Source: JAJRRL01 sp047404195
Lineage (GTDB): Bacteria; Pseudomonadota; Gammaproteobacteria; JAJRRL01
Length of the DNA stretch: 64,000 nt
NCBI GenBank assembly: GCA_047404195.1
Contig: JBDOIU010000013.1
Coordinates: forward strand, 1 to 64,000
Direction of reading: 5' to 3'
The first letter of the stretch is position 1. The number at the start of each line of letters is the position of its first letter. The notes below the pieces were generated by a model. The model searched no databases and was not told the DNA's origin. It saw nothing but the letters and a program-made list of their open reading frames with translations. Position numbers and translations under genes: made by a program. Positions 9,365 to 18,379 of the stretch are shown piece after piece.

Positions 9365-10132
9365 ATGAGCGAAATACAGTTAAAGGTTGACGGCCCAATT
9401 GCAGAAATCACAATCAAGCGCCAAAGCAAGCGCAATGCGCTCACTTGCCCAATGGTCATTGAGCTGAAGAGACGCATAACGCGCGCAAGTCAACAAGAAA
9501 GCATTCGCTTGTGCCACCTCAAGGCAGATGGAGACTTCTTCTGTGCGGGTGCTGATATCAACACAATGAGAGAAAAACCAGACAGCGAGTCAAAAGAGGA
9601 TTTCGCAACGCATCTCGCCAAACTATTTAAAGCCATGTACAACTGCCCTATTCCTTTGATTGTCAGTGTACAAGGTGGTGCTTATGGTGGCGCACTTGGC
9701 CTATTAGCCTGTGCAGACATTGTTATTGCTGAGAAGCATGTTGTGTTTGGTTTTACAGAAGCTCGTATTGGGCTGATTCCAGCAACCATTATGCCGTACG
9801 TCATACATAAAATAGGCCAGAATCAAGCCGCGAAATTGTTTATCACAGCCGAGATATTTGATAGTCAGCATGCGCATGCCATTGGCTTAGTTCATGACAT
9901 AGCAGATGAATCATTAGAGAAATCATTTGCTAAAACACAGGCTATGATACTGGGCAACTCCCCTCAGTCGCTACGACTCATTAAAAAAATAATTCGCAAC
10001 AATTACAATATCAATGATGATCAATCACGGACATCAGCTGACTGGCTAAACATTTGCAGGAAGCAAAGTGATTGCAATGAGGGATTGACTGCATTTTTAG
10101 AGAAAAGATCGCCCAACTGGAAGGAGAACTAA
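9365..10132 (+). CDS. liuC: Methylglutaconyl-CoA hydratase (enoyl-CoA hydratase family)
   Basis: Hydrates 3-methylglutaconyl-CoA to HMG-CoA. A crotonase-fold protein of 255 residues with the oxyanion-hole segments FFCAGADINTM and VQGGAYGGALGLLACADI, and the helix FGFTEARIGLIPATIMPYV. The substrate is assigned from its position between liuB and liuD rather than from specific residues. The start has GGGG about six bases upstream, 15 bases after liuB; the stop lies one base before the liuD start, so translation is probably coupled. Confidence 0.88.
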   Translation: MSEIQLKVDGPIAEITIKRQSKRNALTCPMVIELKRRITRASQQESIRLCHLKADGDFFCAGADINTMREKPDSESKEDFATHLAKLFKAMYNCPIPLIVSVQGGAYGGALGLLACADIVIAEKHVVFGFTEARIGLIPATIMPYVIHKIGQNQAAKLFITAEIFDSQHAHAIGLVHDIADESLEKSFAKTQAMILGNSPQSLRLIKKIIRNNYNINDDQSRTSADWLNICRKQSDCNEGLTAFLEKRSPNWKEN

Positions 10133-10133
10133 A

Positions 10134-12107
10134 ATGAGTCAACCATTCAGTAGAGTACTGATTGCTAACCGAGGTGAAATTGCCTGCCGCATCATCAAAA
10201 CCCTTAGACAGCATGCAATGACAGCTATAGTGTTATCATCCGACGTAGATATCAACGCAAAACACGTGCGTGAAGCAGATGAGGTGATCATATTGCCAGG
10301 AAAAACTGTGCAAGAAACCTATCTCAACATCGACTCCATCATCAAGCTGGCAGTCAAACATGGTATTGATGCGATTCATCCTGGCTATGGATTTTTATCT
10401 GAATCAGCCATATTTGCCCGCGCCTGCGAAGCTGCTGATATCACCTATATCGGCCCGCCAGCTGAGGCCATTGCCGCAATGGGAAACAAAATCACAGCCA
10501 AAGAAATTGCTGATGAACTTAACATACCCACGCTCAGCACAATGAGACTAACCGATCAAATAAGTTATGCAGACTGTGTCAGCACCTTAGGCCCACTATT
10601 TTTAATCAAAGCTGCTGCTGGCGGTGGTGGAAAAGGGATGCGCATAGTTCGTTGTGAAGACGAATTCAGCAACCTGATTGAAGAAGCGAAAAGAGAGTCG
10701 AAAAATGCATTTGATGATGATACCCTCTTTGCCGAAACGTATTTAGAGTCAGCCCGACATGTTGAAATTCAGATACTGGCAGATCATCATGGCAATGTAA
10801 TTCATTTACTGGATCGTGAATGTAGCCTGCAAAGACGCTACCAGAAGGTCATTGAAGAAGCACCGGCACTGGTTGACAATGATATACGGCAAAAACTTTT
10901 CGAACACGCTTGTCAGCTAGCAAAGCATATCAATTACTGCAGTCTCGGTACCGTTGAGTTTCTGGTAGACCAAAATAGTCAGTTTTATTTTATGGAAATG
11001 AATACACGCCTGCAAGTAGAACATCCTGTCACAGAGGCCATCACTGGCCTAGACTGTGTCAATTTGCAATTGATTGTAGCGCAAAACAACCCTATTCCAC
11101 TTCAGCAACAAGACATCAATGCACATGGCCATGCCATTGAGGCAAGAATATGTGCCGAAAACCCACAGCGAAATTTTATGCCTGATAGCGGCACAATCCA
11201 TACGATGATCACACCACCTGAATCAGCGCAATGTCGTATTGACTCAGGATATGAAAGTGGTGACATGTTTCCAATGTATTATGATTCCCTCATCATGAAG
11301 ATCATTAACCACAGCACAAATCGAGTAGACTGTATCAAGGGCCTTAAGAAACGACTGGCACAGACCTTTATAACTGGCATTGCAAGTAATCTGCAGTTTT
11401 TACAAAACTGCCTAATACACCGAAAATTCGTGGCGAATGAACATCACATTAAGTTGATTGATGAACAAAATGATACCCTGGTATCACCACGTAATTCTGG
11501 TAAAAAAATGATGATACTGGCACTCATACTTCAGTATGAGCCACCTATCAGAATGAACAACGCTCACAATGCATGGCAAAAAAAGGATAGTTGGCGACTC
11601 CAATCGTCTCTCCCAATCACGCTTACAACGTATCTAAACAATAATCCAATGACTGGAACAATATCAAAAAATAATGGCGAATATCATGTCGAGCTAGAAA
11701 ACACAAGATATCAATGTCAGCTCAAGCACATTAAAGATCATGCGTTTACATTACTGGTTAATCAAAAGCAAACAGACTGTGAAATAACCATCGTTAATGA
11801 TCATGTCTTTGCAGCATGCCATGACGAGCAAGCAGTTATTCGCTTCAGAGTAGAGCCCAAGAAAACCAATACTGACACTGAGGATGAACTCACTATCAAG
11901 GCGCCAATGCCAGGAACAATAACGAGCATTGCCTGCAAAGCAGGCGATCAAGTAAAAGAAAATAGCGTCATCATGACCATGGAAGCAATGAAGATGGAAT
12001 ATCAAATCACATCACCAGCAGACGCAACGGTGACGGTTGTGCACCCTACTCTAGGCCAAACAGTACATGATGCAGATGTCCTGATTGAGCTGAGTACAGT
12101 GGAATAA
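10134..12107 (+). CDS. liuD: Methylcrotonyl-CoA carboxylase, biotin carboxylase (alpha) subunit
   Basis: ATP-dependent carboxylation of its own biotin, then hand-over to LiuB. The 657 residues contain an N-terminal biotin carboxylase (RVLIANRGEIACRI, HPGYGFLSE, the ATP-grasp glycine loop KAAAGGGGKGMRIV, MEMNTRLQVEHPVTE) and a C-terminal biotinyl domain with the attachment motif EAMKMEY (Lys620, 38 residues from the end). The middle region (residues ~455-580) is divergent, as usual for the BT domain of this family. An AAGGAG site precedes the ATG and overlaps the end of liuC. Confidence 0.93.
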   Translation: MSQPFSRVLIANRGEIACRIIKTLRQHAMTAIVLSSDVDINAKHVREADEVIILPGKTVQETYLNIDSIIKLAVKHGIDAIHPGYGFLSESAIFARACEAADITYIGPPAEAIAAMGNKITAKEIADELNIPTLSTMRLTDQISYADCVSTLGPLFLIKAAAGGGGKGMRIVRCEDEFSNLIEEAKRESKNAFDDDTLFAETYLESARHVEIQILADHHGNVIHLLDRECSLQRRYQKVIEEAPALVDNDIRQKLFEHACQLAKHINYCSLGTVEFLVDQNSQFYFMEMNTRLQVEHPVTEAITGLDCVNLQLIVAQNNPIPLQQQDINAHGHAIEARICAENPQRNFMPDSGTIHTMITPPESAQCRIDSGYESGDMFPMYYDSLIMKIINHSTNRVDCIKGLKKRLAQTFITGIASNLQFLQNCLIHRKFVANEHHIKLIDEQNDTLVSPRNSGKKMMILALILQYEPPIRMNNAHNAWQKKDSWRLQSSLPITLTTYLNNNPMTGTISKNNGEYHVELENTRYQCQLKHIKDHAFTLLVNQKQTDCEITIVNDHVFAACHDEQAVIRFRVEPKKTNTDTEDELTIKAPMPGTITSIACKAGDQVKENSVIMTMEAMKMEYQITSPADATVTVVHPTLGQTVHDADVLIELSTVE

Positions 12108-12112
12108 GCACA

Positions 12113-12799
12113 ATGAAGAACTGCCTACTACTACATGGTCTTGGTAAATCGAGCAGGATCATGCAAAAACTAGCGAGTGTACTTGCACAGGATTACCAAA
12201 TACACAACATTGATTATCCATCGACAAAGATGAATATCAGCGAACTCAGCACAATGATATACAATCAAATAACAAGCATTGACAGCGATGAACCCTGGCA
12301 TGCTGTTGGTCATTCGATGGGTGCAGTGATCATCAAGACAATCGCTCTAGACAAGGGCTTTGAATTCGAACGTGTGGTCATGCTTGCTCCGCCATTAAAT
12401 GGTAGCTCACTGGTGCAACGACTGAAGCAGTGGCGCTTGTACCGTATGCTCTATGGCCCCGCAGGCTGTGAATTGGGTACGGATGAAGAATCGTGGCCAT
12501 TAAAACTAGACAGAAAAATGCCCTTCGACTGTGGCATCATTACAGGTTCTCGTGTCGAAACTCACAACCTAATTTGGGGAAAAATATGTCTTCCACTCAT
12601 TCACAAGAAAACAACCATCAATGATGGCATACTCACCGAACCCGAACAAACCCACAATGACATACCACATATTAATATACCCTCAGCAGGACACACAGAA
12701 CTGCCCAATAACAAAGAAGTACAATATCGAACGCAGCATTATCTACTATATGCTACGTTTGATGCATCATCATTACCGAACATGCCGAACCAGCCATAG
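12113..12799 (+). CDS. Alpha/beta-fold hydrolase
   Basis: A 228-residue lipase-like protein: LLLHGLGKSS near the N-terminus (oxyanion loop), nucleophile elbow GHSMG with Ser68, and a likely catalytic histidine in SAGHTELP. It begins five bases after liuD and is part of the operon, in the slot where HMG-CoA lyase (liuE) often sits; it is not a lyase. The substrate is unknown; a thioesterase or esterase acting on a pathway intermediate is possible but unproven. No signal peptide. Confidence 0.75.
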   Translation: MKNCLLLHGLGKSSRIMQKLASVLAQDYQIHNIDYPSTKMNISELSTMIYNQITSIDSDEPWHAVGHSMGAVIIKTIALDKGFEFERVVMLAPPLNGSSLVQRLKQWRLYRMLYGPAGCELGTDEESWPLKLDRKMPFDCGIITGSRVETHNLIWGKICLPLIHKKTTINDGILTEPEQTHNDIPHINIPSAGHTELPNNKEVQYRTQHYLLYATFDASSLPNMPNQP

Positions 12800-12961
12800 C
12801 CTATTCTAGACACTACAAACATCAATGAAGTGGTCCAGGGCATGCAAGCACATAAATAATAGTTAAGGCACCATCAGGCGCGGATTAAACAATGTTGTCT
12901 TTTTCTACTCATTTAAAATCTGAAAGTATGTTTTACAATTTAAAATAATAAAAAGGCACTA

Positions 12962-13414
12962 CTAGCCATTATATTTATGCAATGTCACCTGCTTAGCATC
13001 ACATAAAATAACATTCTCACCAGACAACATACTGCCAGGCGTCATGATTTTATGCGCTTTAAGACAGTCAGGATCTTTTGTGTATCGGTACTGTTGCACG
13101 CCATTGATGTTTTGAAAATTGAAAAAAATATAATGCGTATCAGGAGAAATAGTCAAATCCATATCACTTTTATTGCCACACCATCTTAAAGATGGATTTA
13201 GAAAACCACAGAATTCCCACTGACTATCAGACTTGCACGCCTCTATTAGTGGCTCCATGTAGTTGTGTGCGCGTAAACGTCTTACATCATTCAGCTCACT
13301 TGCAGAGCAACGTGCACTTGATAACTCAATAAAGTGAGCATCAGTAGAGTCAGCATATGTAACAGCTGAAGAAAGCAGTGTCGCAGCCACCATTAAGTAA
13401 TATCGTAATTTCAT
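12962..13414 (-). CDS. Secreted cysteine-rich protein, unknown function
   Basis: A 150-residue protein with a clear Sec signal peptide (MKLRYYLMVAATLLSSAVTYA, likely cut after TYA). The mature part has six cysteines (RCSA, ACKS, FCGF, WCGN, DCLK, LCDA), enough for three disulfides, so it is probably periplasmic or exported. A GAGG ribosome site precedes the ATG. No family recognised. It stands alone between convergent liu and leftward genes. Confidence 0.7.
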   Translation of the reverse strand: MKLRYYLMVAATLLSSAVTYADSTDAHFIELSSARCSASELNDVRRLRAHNYMEPLIEACKSDSQWEFCGFLNPSLRWCGNKSDMDLTISPDTHYIFFNFQNINGVQQYRYTKDPDCLKAHKIMTPGSMLSGENVILCDAKQVTLHKYNG

Positions 13415-13628
13415 ATTGAGACCTCATATTATGTAATACACTATCTATTATACTCGCTACCAACCAAAGAGGAAACCACCAAAATCATTGTGTTACATAC
13501 AAAAACAGCATATTTATATTAAATATAGCTTAAATCCCCATCTACAAGAACAATAGCCACAACTGGGTGTGATTATCATTAAGTATGTAACTGTCTCTCT
13601 GTCACATAGAGTATTTAACGACATCATT

Positions 13629-14067
13629 TCACACCACATCACTGGAAAATGACCTTACTGAATCGTTCGCCAGCCACTGCTGAATCAAATCTTTCAGAGC
13701 ACTAGCACGCAAATCAATTTGTGATAAACTTGATATTGGTACCCAAACCAGCTCTATTTGCTTCTCTGGGCTTTGAGGGTTTATGCTCGTTTTTAAGTGG
13801 TCAGCCGTCACTTCATAAACAAAATTATATTCATAGGTATGACAAACATGATCATGCTCCGGCTCGAAGCTGTATTCCAAACATCTAAATATCCTCTGAT
13901 TCTGCATGGTACAGCAATCTCCTCATCCAATCCTCTCAACAAGGCGCTTTCAGTTGACTCCCCCTGCTTAATATGACCACCTGGCAAAAAGTAGAAATTT
14001 ACTTTGTAGCCCACTGTTTTACACAGCAGAAGATTTTTTCGTGAATAATGACTGCCCTGCTAAGCAC
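13629..14067 (-). pseudogene. Nudix hydrolase with two frameshifts
   Basis: Three overlapping reading phases together give one Nudix protein. Phase 1 (from ~14067, GTG or codons nearby) reads LSRAVIIHEK; after an A6 run at ~14028-14033 the next phase reads NLLLCKTVGYKVNFYFLPGG and the Nudix box GHIKQGESTESALLRGLDEE; near 13908-13912 the frame shifts again to RIFRCLEYSFEPEHD and HTYEYNFVYEV, the second half of the domain, ending at 13629. Each break needs one extra base to be healed. The box also has RG where RE is usual, so a catalytic glutamate may be missing. Nudix enzymes cleave nucleoside diphosphates linked to another moiety; this copy is likely dead unless the shifts are sequence errors. 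Confidence 0.72.
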
Positions 14068-14127
14068 ATGTATCTTGTCTTGATTATTCGTGAGTCTTAT
14101 CCTATTTAAATGTAGATACTGTGACAC

Positions 14128-14160
14128 AAAAAAAAGGCGGTGCCGAAGCACCGCCTTCTC
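14128..14160 (-). terminator. Rho-independent terminator of the rpsO-pnp operon
   Basis: On the minus strand the stem AAGGCGGTGC / GCACCGCCTT with a TTCG tetraloop is followed by eight or more T residues. It begins about 20 bases after the pnp stop. This is the clearest terminator in the window. Confidence 0.95.
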
Positions 14161-14176
14161 AAGTCAAGTAGTATGA

Positions 14177-16321
14177 CTAGTCTTCAGTATCGAGCACAAT
14201 ACCTTCCACTGCTTCTGCAGCTTGCTTTAAGCTAAGACGAATACGGCCCTGACGATCAATATCAATGACTTTGATTCTGATCTGTTGACCTTCTTGCACA
14301 TAGTCAGTCACATTCTCAACATGCTCATCTGCAATTTGAGAGATGTGTACCAGCCCCTGGTGAGTACCGCCAAGGAATGTCACTATAGCGCCAAAGTCCA
14401 TGACCTTAGATACGAGACCATCGTACATCTGCCCAGCCGTAATCACAGTAGTGATCTGACGAATACGATGCGCAGCTGCCTCTACTTCCTCTTGTGACTG
14501 ACCAGACACTTTCACCAAGCCTTCATCGCTGATGTCGATGTTAGTGTTTGTTTCTTCAGTCAACTGACGAATTGTAGAGCCACCCTTACCAATCAGATCA
14601 CGGATCTTCTCGGCTGGAATCTGCAGCGTTTCAATTCTTGGCGCATAACGAGACAACTGCTCGCGCGATGTTTTAATGGATTTTTCCATTTCATCTAGAA
14701 TGTGTAGACGACCATCACGTGCTTGGTGCAACGCTTTCTCAAGAATCTCTTTGTTGATTCCTGCGATCTTAATATCCATCTGAAGCGCTGTGATACCATC
14801 TCTTGTACCAGCCACTTTGAAGTCCATATCACCCATGTGATCTTCGTCACCAAGGATATCACTCAAAATTGCAACACGATTACCTTCTTTAATCAAGCCC
14901 ATTGCGATACCCGATACAGGTGCTGTAATTGGTACACCCGCATCCATCAATGCCAGACTGCTACCACATACCGTTGCCATTGAGCTAGAGCCATTTGATT
15001 CAGTGACTTCTGACACAAGACGGATGACGTATGGAAAATCAGCCATTGTGGGTGATACAGCATGCATGGCTCGTTTAGCTAAACGACCGTGTCCAATTTC
15101 ACGTCTCTTAGGCGATCCAATGAAACCACACTCACCAACACAACTCGGTGGGAAGTTGTAATGTAGCATAAAGCATTCATCCTGCCGATTACCCTCTAGA
15201 TCATCAATCTTCTGTGCATCTCTTTCGGTACCCAAAGTCAATGTGACCAATGCCTGTGTCTCACCACGTGTAAACAAACCAGAGCCGTGTGTTCGTGGTA
15301 ATAAACCAGTTTCAGCCTCAATGCCACGAATTTCTCCAAGCTCACGTCCGTCAGTCCGCTTACCACTCAGTGTTTGAACACGCATATACTTCTTTTGCAA
15401 AGATGAAAACGCCTTGCTCACGTCTTTCTCACTAACTTCATCACTGACAAATCGTTCAATGGCTGCCTTCTTCACCACCGCAACTTGCTGTTGCTTTTGC
15501 TGCTTACTGGTTGCATTAATCGCTGCAATGATGTCATCCTTCATTTCATCATCAATCGTTTTTTCAACTTCACGATTAATGACTTCTGGTTGCCACTCAA
15601 TAGCAGGTTTATTCACCATGCCAGCAAAAATAGTAATAGCTTCAGCAGCTTTACAGCTTGCCACATGACCCTTTTCACATGCGGTGATCATAATAGCTTC
15701 AGACAATTCCATTGCCTCTGATTCAACCATAGTGATTGCATCAGTTGTGCCTGAAATAAACATATCTAATGATGATTCACCCAGTTTCTCAAAGGATGGG
15801 TTTATTACATATTCACCGGCATCATCCGCATCATCTTCACCAAGGATATAAGCAACACGCGCCACACCGATAGGACCGTCAAAGGGTAAGCCAGATGTGC
15901 TAAGTGCTGCAGATGCTGCCAATACAGCAGGCACATCTGCAGGCACGTCTGGATCCATTGAAAGCACAGTTACGATAACCTGAACCTCTCTTGAGAAGCC
16001 ATCCGCAAACAGTGGGCGGATACCCCTGTCAATTGCACGACATACCAAACGCTCTTTATCACTTGGTCGGCCTTCACGCTTCAAGAAACCACCAGGAAAA
16101 CGCCCAGCAGCATATGCTTTTTCACGATAATCCACTGTGAGGGGGAAAAATCCGCGGGTGTAGTCGTCCTGCCTAGCTGAGCAGACTGACGCCATAATGA
16201 CCGTCTCGCCCATAGATAAGATAACCGTACTGTCGGCTTGCTTACCGATGTAGTTTGTTTTCATTGTCACATCATGTGATCCGAGTTGAAATGAATGTTC
16301 AACAGCATTTTTAGTTGTCAT
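14177..16321 (-). CDS. pnp: Polynucleotide phosphorylase
   Basis: Phosphorolytic 3'-5' exoribonuclease, a core subunit of the RNA degradosome. Standard length (714 residues) and architecture: RNase PH domain 1 (GRFPGGFLKREGRPS), helical linker, catalytic RNase PH domain 2 (LTLGTERDAQKID, FMLHYNFPPSCVGE, GSPKRREIGHG, GDEDHMGDMDFKVAGT), KH domain (IRDLIGKGGSTIRQL) and S1 domain (GLVSKVMDFGAIVTFLGG, GLVHISQIAD). It lies 31 bases after rpsO in the conserved rpsO-pnp order and shares its terminator. Confidence 0.97.
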   Translation of the reverse strand: MTTKNAVEHSFQLGSHDVTMKTNYIGKQADSTVILSMGETVIMASVCSARQDDYTRGFFPLTVDYREKAYAAGRFPGGFLKREGRPSDKERLVCRAIDRGIRPLFADGFSREVQVIVTVLSMDPDVPADVPAVLAASAALSTSGLPFDGPIGVARVAYILGEDDADDAGEYVINPSFEKLGESSLDMFISGTTDAITMVESEAMELSEAIMITACEKGHVASCKAAEAITIFAGMVNKPAIEWQPEVINREVEKTIDDEMKDDIIAAINATSKQQKQQQVAVVKKAAIERFVSDEVSEKDVSKAFSSLQKKYMRVQTLSGKRTDGRELGEIRGIEAETGLLPRTHGSGLFTRGETQALVTLTLGTERDAQKIDDLEGNRQDECFMLHYNFPPSCVGECGFIGSPKRREIGHGRLAKRAMHAVSPTMADFPYVIRLVSEVTESNGSSSMATVCGSSLALMDAGVPITAPVSGIAMGLIKEGNRVAILSDILGDEDHMGDMDFKVAGTRDGITALQMDIKIAGINKEILEKALHQARDGRLHILDEMEKSIKTSREQLSRYAPRIETLQIPAEKIRDLIGKGGSTIRQLTEETNTNIDISDEGLVKVSGQSQEEVEAAAHRIRQITTVITAGQMYDGLVSKVMDFGAIVTFLGGTHQGLVHISQIADEHVENVTDYVQEGQQIRIKVIDIDRQGRIRLSLKQAAEAVEGIVLDTED

Positions 16322-16352
16322 ATGATTTTTTTCCTATTTTTAATTGCCACGC

Positions 16353-16631
16353 TTAATTAGCGCGCAAGCCTAATTTGGCAACCAGCTCACGAAAAGCAGT
16401 GATATCACGTGCACGCATGTATTTGAGCAGCTTCTTCCTTCTTGAAACCATTTTCAACATCCCAGAACGCGAGTGAAAGTCATGCGAATTCACCTTCAAA
16501 TGCTCTGTTAAGCCCTTGATTCGGTGTGTAAGAATGGCGATCTGCACACTTGAAGATCCAGTATCTTTTTCGTGTAGACCATAATCTGCTTTAATCTGCT
16601 CGATGCAGATAAATTTCGAACTTAATGACAT
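16353..16631 (-). CDS. rpsO: 30S ribosomal protein S15
   Basis: Binds 16S rRNA early in assembly of the small subunit platform. The 92 residues carry the family signatures DTGSSSVQIAILTHRI, HDFHSRSGMLKMVSRRKKLL and YMRARDITAFRELV. A GGAG ribosome site precedes the ATG by eight bases. The N-terminal ~15 residues (SSKFICIEQIKADYG) are more divergent than usual and carry a cysteine. In E. coli the protein represses its own mRNA; no leader structure was resolved here. Confidence 0.96.
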   Translation of the reverse strand: MSLSSKFICIEQIKADYGLHEKDTGSSSVQIAILTHRIKGLTEHLKVNSHDFHSRSGMLKMVSRRKKLLKYMRARDITAFRELVAKLGLRAN

Positions 16632-16885
16632 GTTAGCTTCTCCAATAGTGATATAAAGATAAATTCAGTCAGCACCCACTGTCATTGACAGGCGCCAACT
16701 GGCAAAATGGTTTACATAGTACGCATTTACCTGCTGATATGCAAGCATTTTAAACCAAAATATATCTTTTTCTTGCCAGAACAACACTGGCAACCAAGCC
16801 ACGCCAGAAATTTGGCACTGTGCGGTATAGAAAGTAACCAGATCATGTGTTACTATGCAGTCTGACTTAATTACGGCAAGTACAT

Positions 16886-18364
16886 ATGAGTTATCTTCCA
16901 AGTTTCCTACTTTACTACATCGCAGTCATCATCCTATGTGTTATGGCCTTTCGATCAGCCAAGAACCTAGCGGACTATCTGTTGGGAGGGCGCTCGCTTT
17001 CTGCCTCAGTTACCGCACTGGGTGTAGGTGCATCCGACATGAGTAGCTGGCTACTCATGGCGCTGCCTGGTGCCGCCTACATGCATTATCAAACTGAAGT
17101 TTGGATGCCAATCGGCTTACTAATCGGTGCCTACATCAACTGGAGATTGGTTGCTGTGAGATTACGCGTCTTCACCGAGCTTGCCGCTAACTCACTGACA
17201 ATACCCAGCTTTTTGGGGGATAGACTGGTTGAACACGCTAAATTGATACGCATACTGACAGCCGCAACGATTCTTTTCTTCTTTACGGTATATGCAGCAG
17301 CCGGGTTCAAGGGTGGCGCCCTGGTATTCGCAACCGTGTTTCATATCCCACCAAAAACCGCACTCTTCACATGCGCCGCCTTCATTGTACTCTACACCAC
17401 GATTGGTGGGTTCTTGGCTATCAGCTGGGTTGATTTGGTGCAAGGTATACTGCTTTTTGCGGCCATTGTCAGCATACCGCTCATCATGCTCAACAAGATG
17501 ACACCGATGCAACAAGCGCAGCTGATCTCTCAACTACATAAAAGCTGGTTAACTTCAACAGCAGCCGATGGTGGCGCTTTGATCGGAGTGTCCTCTCTTC
17601 TAGCTTGGGGGCTGGGTTATTTTGGGCAGCCACATATACTGGTTCGCTTTATGGCGATTAAACATGTCTCTGATATGGCAAAAAGTAGACGCATACATAT
17701 CTTCTGGATGTTTTTTGCACTGCTGGGAGCGCTCTCAGTCGGCATAATTGGGCACTTTATACTCACCAATCAACTACTCAACCCAGAAGCCATTTTCATC
17801 ACAGTCATCCAAAGCCAACTCATTCACTGGTTAGCTGGCCTACTCTTTGCAATCATACTGTCTGCGATTATGAGCGCTATATCAGCACAGCTACTCGCTG
17901 CATCCAGTGCCATTACAGCTGATGTAGTGACTCACATTAGAAAACGTGAGCTATCACCAAAAACATTACTGATGATCGGTCGCATTACTGTTTTTATACT
18001 TGGTTTAGCAGCAATCAGCATTGCAGTCACGCCGCACATAAACATCATGCATCTTGTGAGCTACGCCTGGGCCGGCTTGGGAGCGAGCTTTGGTCCTGTG
18101 ATTATCTTATCTCTCTATTGGCGCAGACTTTCCAGCGCAGGCGCGTTAGCTGGCATTTTATCTGCAGCAATTGCTGTCGTTACCTGGAAATACTGTCAAA
18201 TAAGCTTCGGTGGTGTTTTCAAGCTTTACGAAATAATTCCCGCCTTTGCACTGAATATGTGTGTCTGCACTATCGTCAGCCTGCTCATTCCAAACAAGAG
18301 CAATAAAGCCTTTGAATTATTCTCACGAATGCATGGCCAGCTCGAAGTGAAAAGCAAGCTCTAA
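16886..18364 (+). CDS. putP: Sodium/solute symporter, proline (PutP) type
   Basis: An inner-membrane sodium:solute symporter of 492 residues with about 13 hydrophobic segments. Family marks are the N-terminal DYLLGGRSL, GASDMSSWLLMALPGAAY and AILFAIILSAIMSAISAQLLA. DMSSWLLMALPGA is typical of the PutP (proline) branch. No proline dehydrogenase gene is in the window, so the substrate rests on similarity. It is divergent from rpsO and convergent with the dicarboxylate symporter. Confidence 0.85.
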   Translation: MSYLPSFLLYYIAVIILCVMAFRSAKNLADYLLGGRSLSASVTALGVGASDMSSWLLMALPGAAYMHYQTEVWMPIGLLIGAYINWRLVAVRLRVFTELAANSLTIPSFLGDRLVEHAKLIRILTAATILFFFTVYAAAGFKGGALVFATVFHIPPKTALFTCAAFIVLYTTIGGFLAISWVDLVQGILLFAAIVSIPLIMLNKMTPMQQAQLISQLHKSWLTSTAADGGALIGVSSLLAWGLGYFGQPHILVRFMAIKHVSDMAKSRRIHIFWMFFALLGALSVGIIGHFILTNQLLNPEAIFITVIQSQLIHWLAGLLFAIILSAIMSAISAQLLAASSAITADVVTHIRKRELSPKTLLMIGRITVFILGLAAISIAVTPHINIMHLVSYAWAGLGASFGPVIILSLYWRRLSSAGALAGILSAAIAVVTWKYCQISFGGVFKLYEIIPAFALNMCVCTIVSLLIPNKSNKAFELFSRMHGQLEVKSKL

Positions 18365-18379
18365 AATCACCGAAGAGCA

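Noticed and set aside
16665..16901. 78-codon frame upstream of rpsO on the minus strand
   Set aside because: It fills the rpsO/putP promoter region, has no ribosome site and no protein-like pattern.
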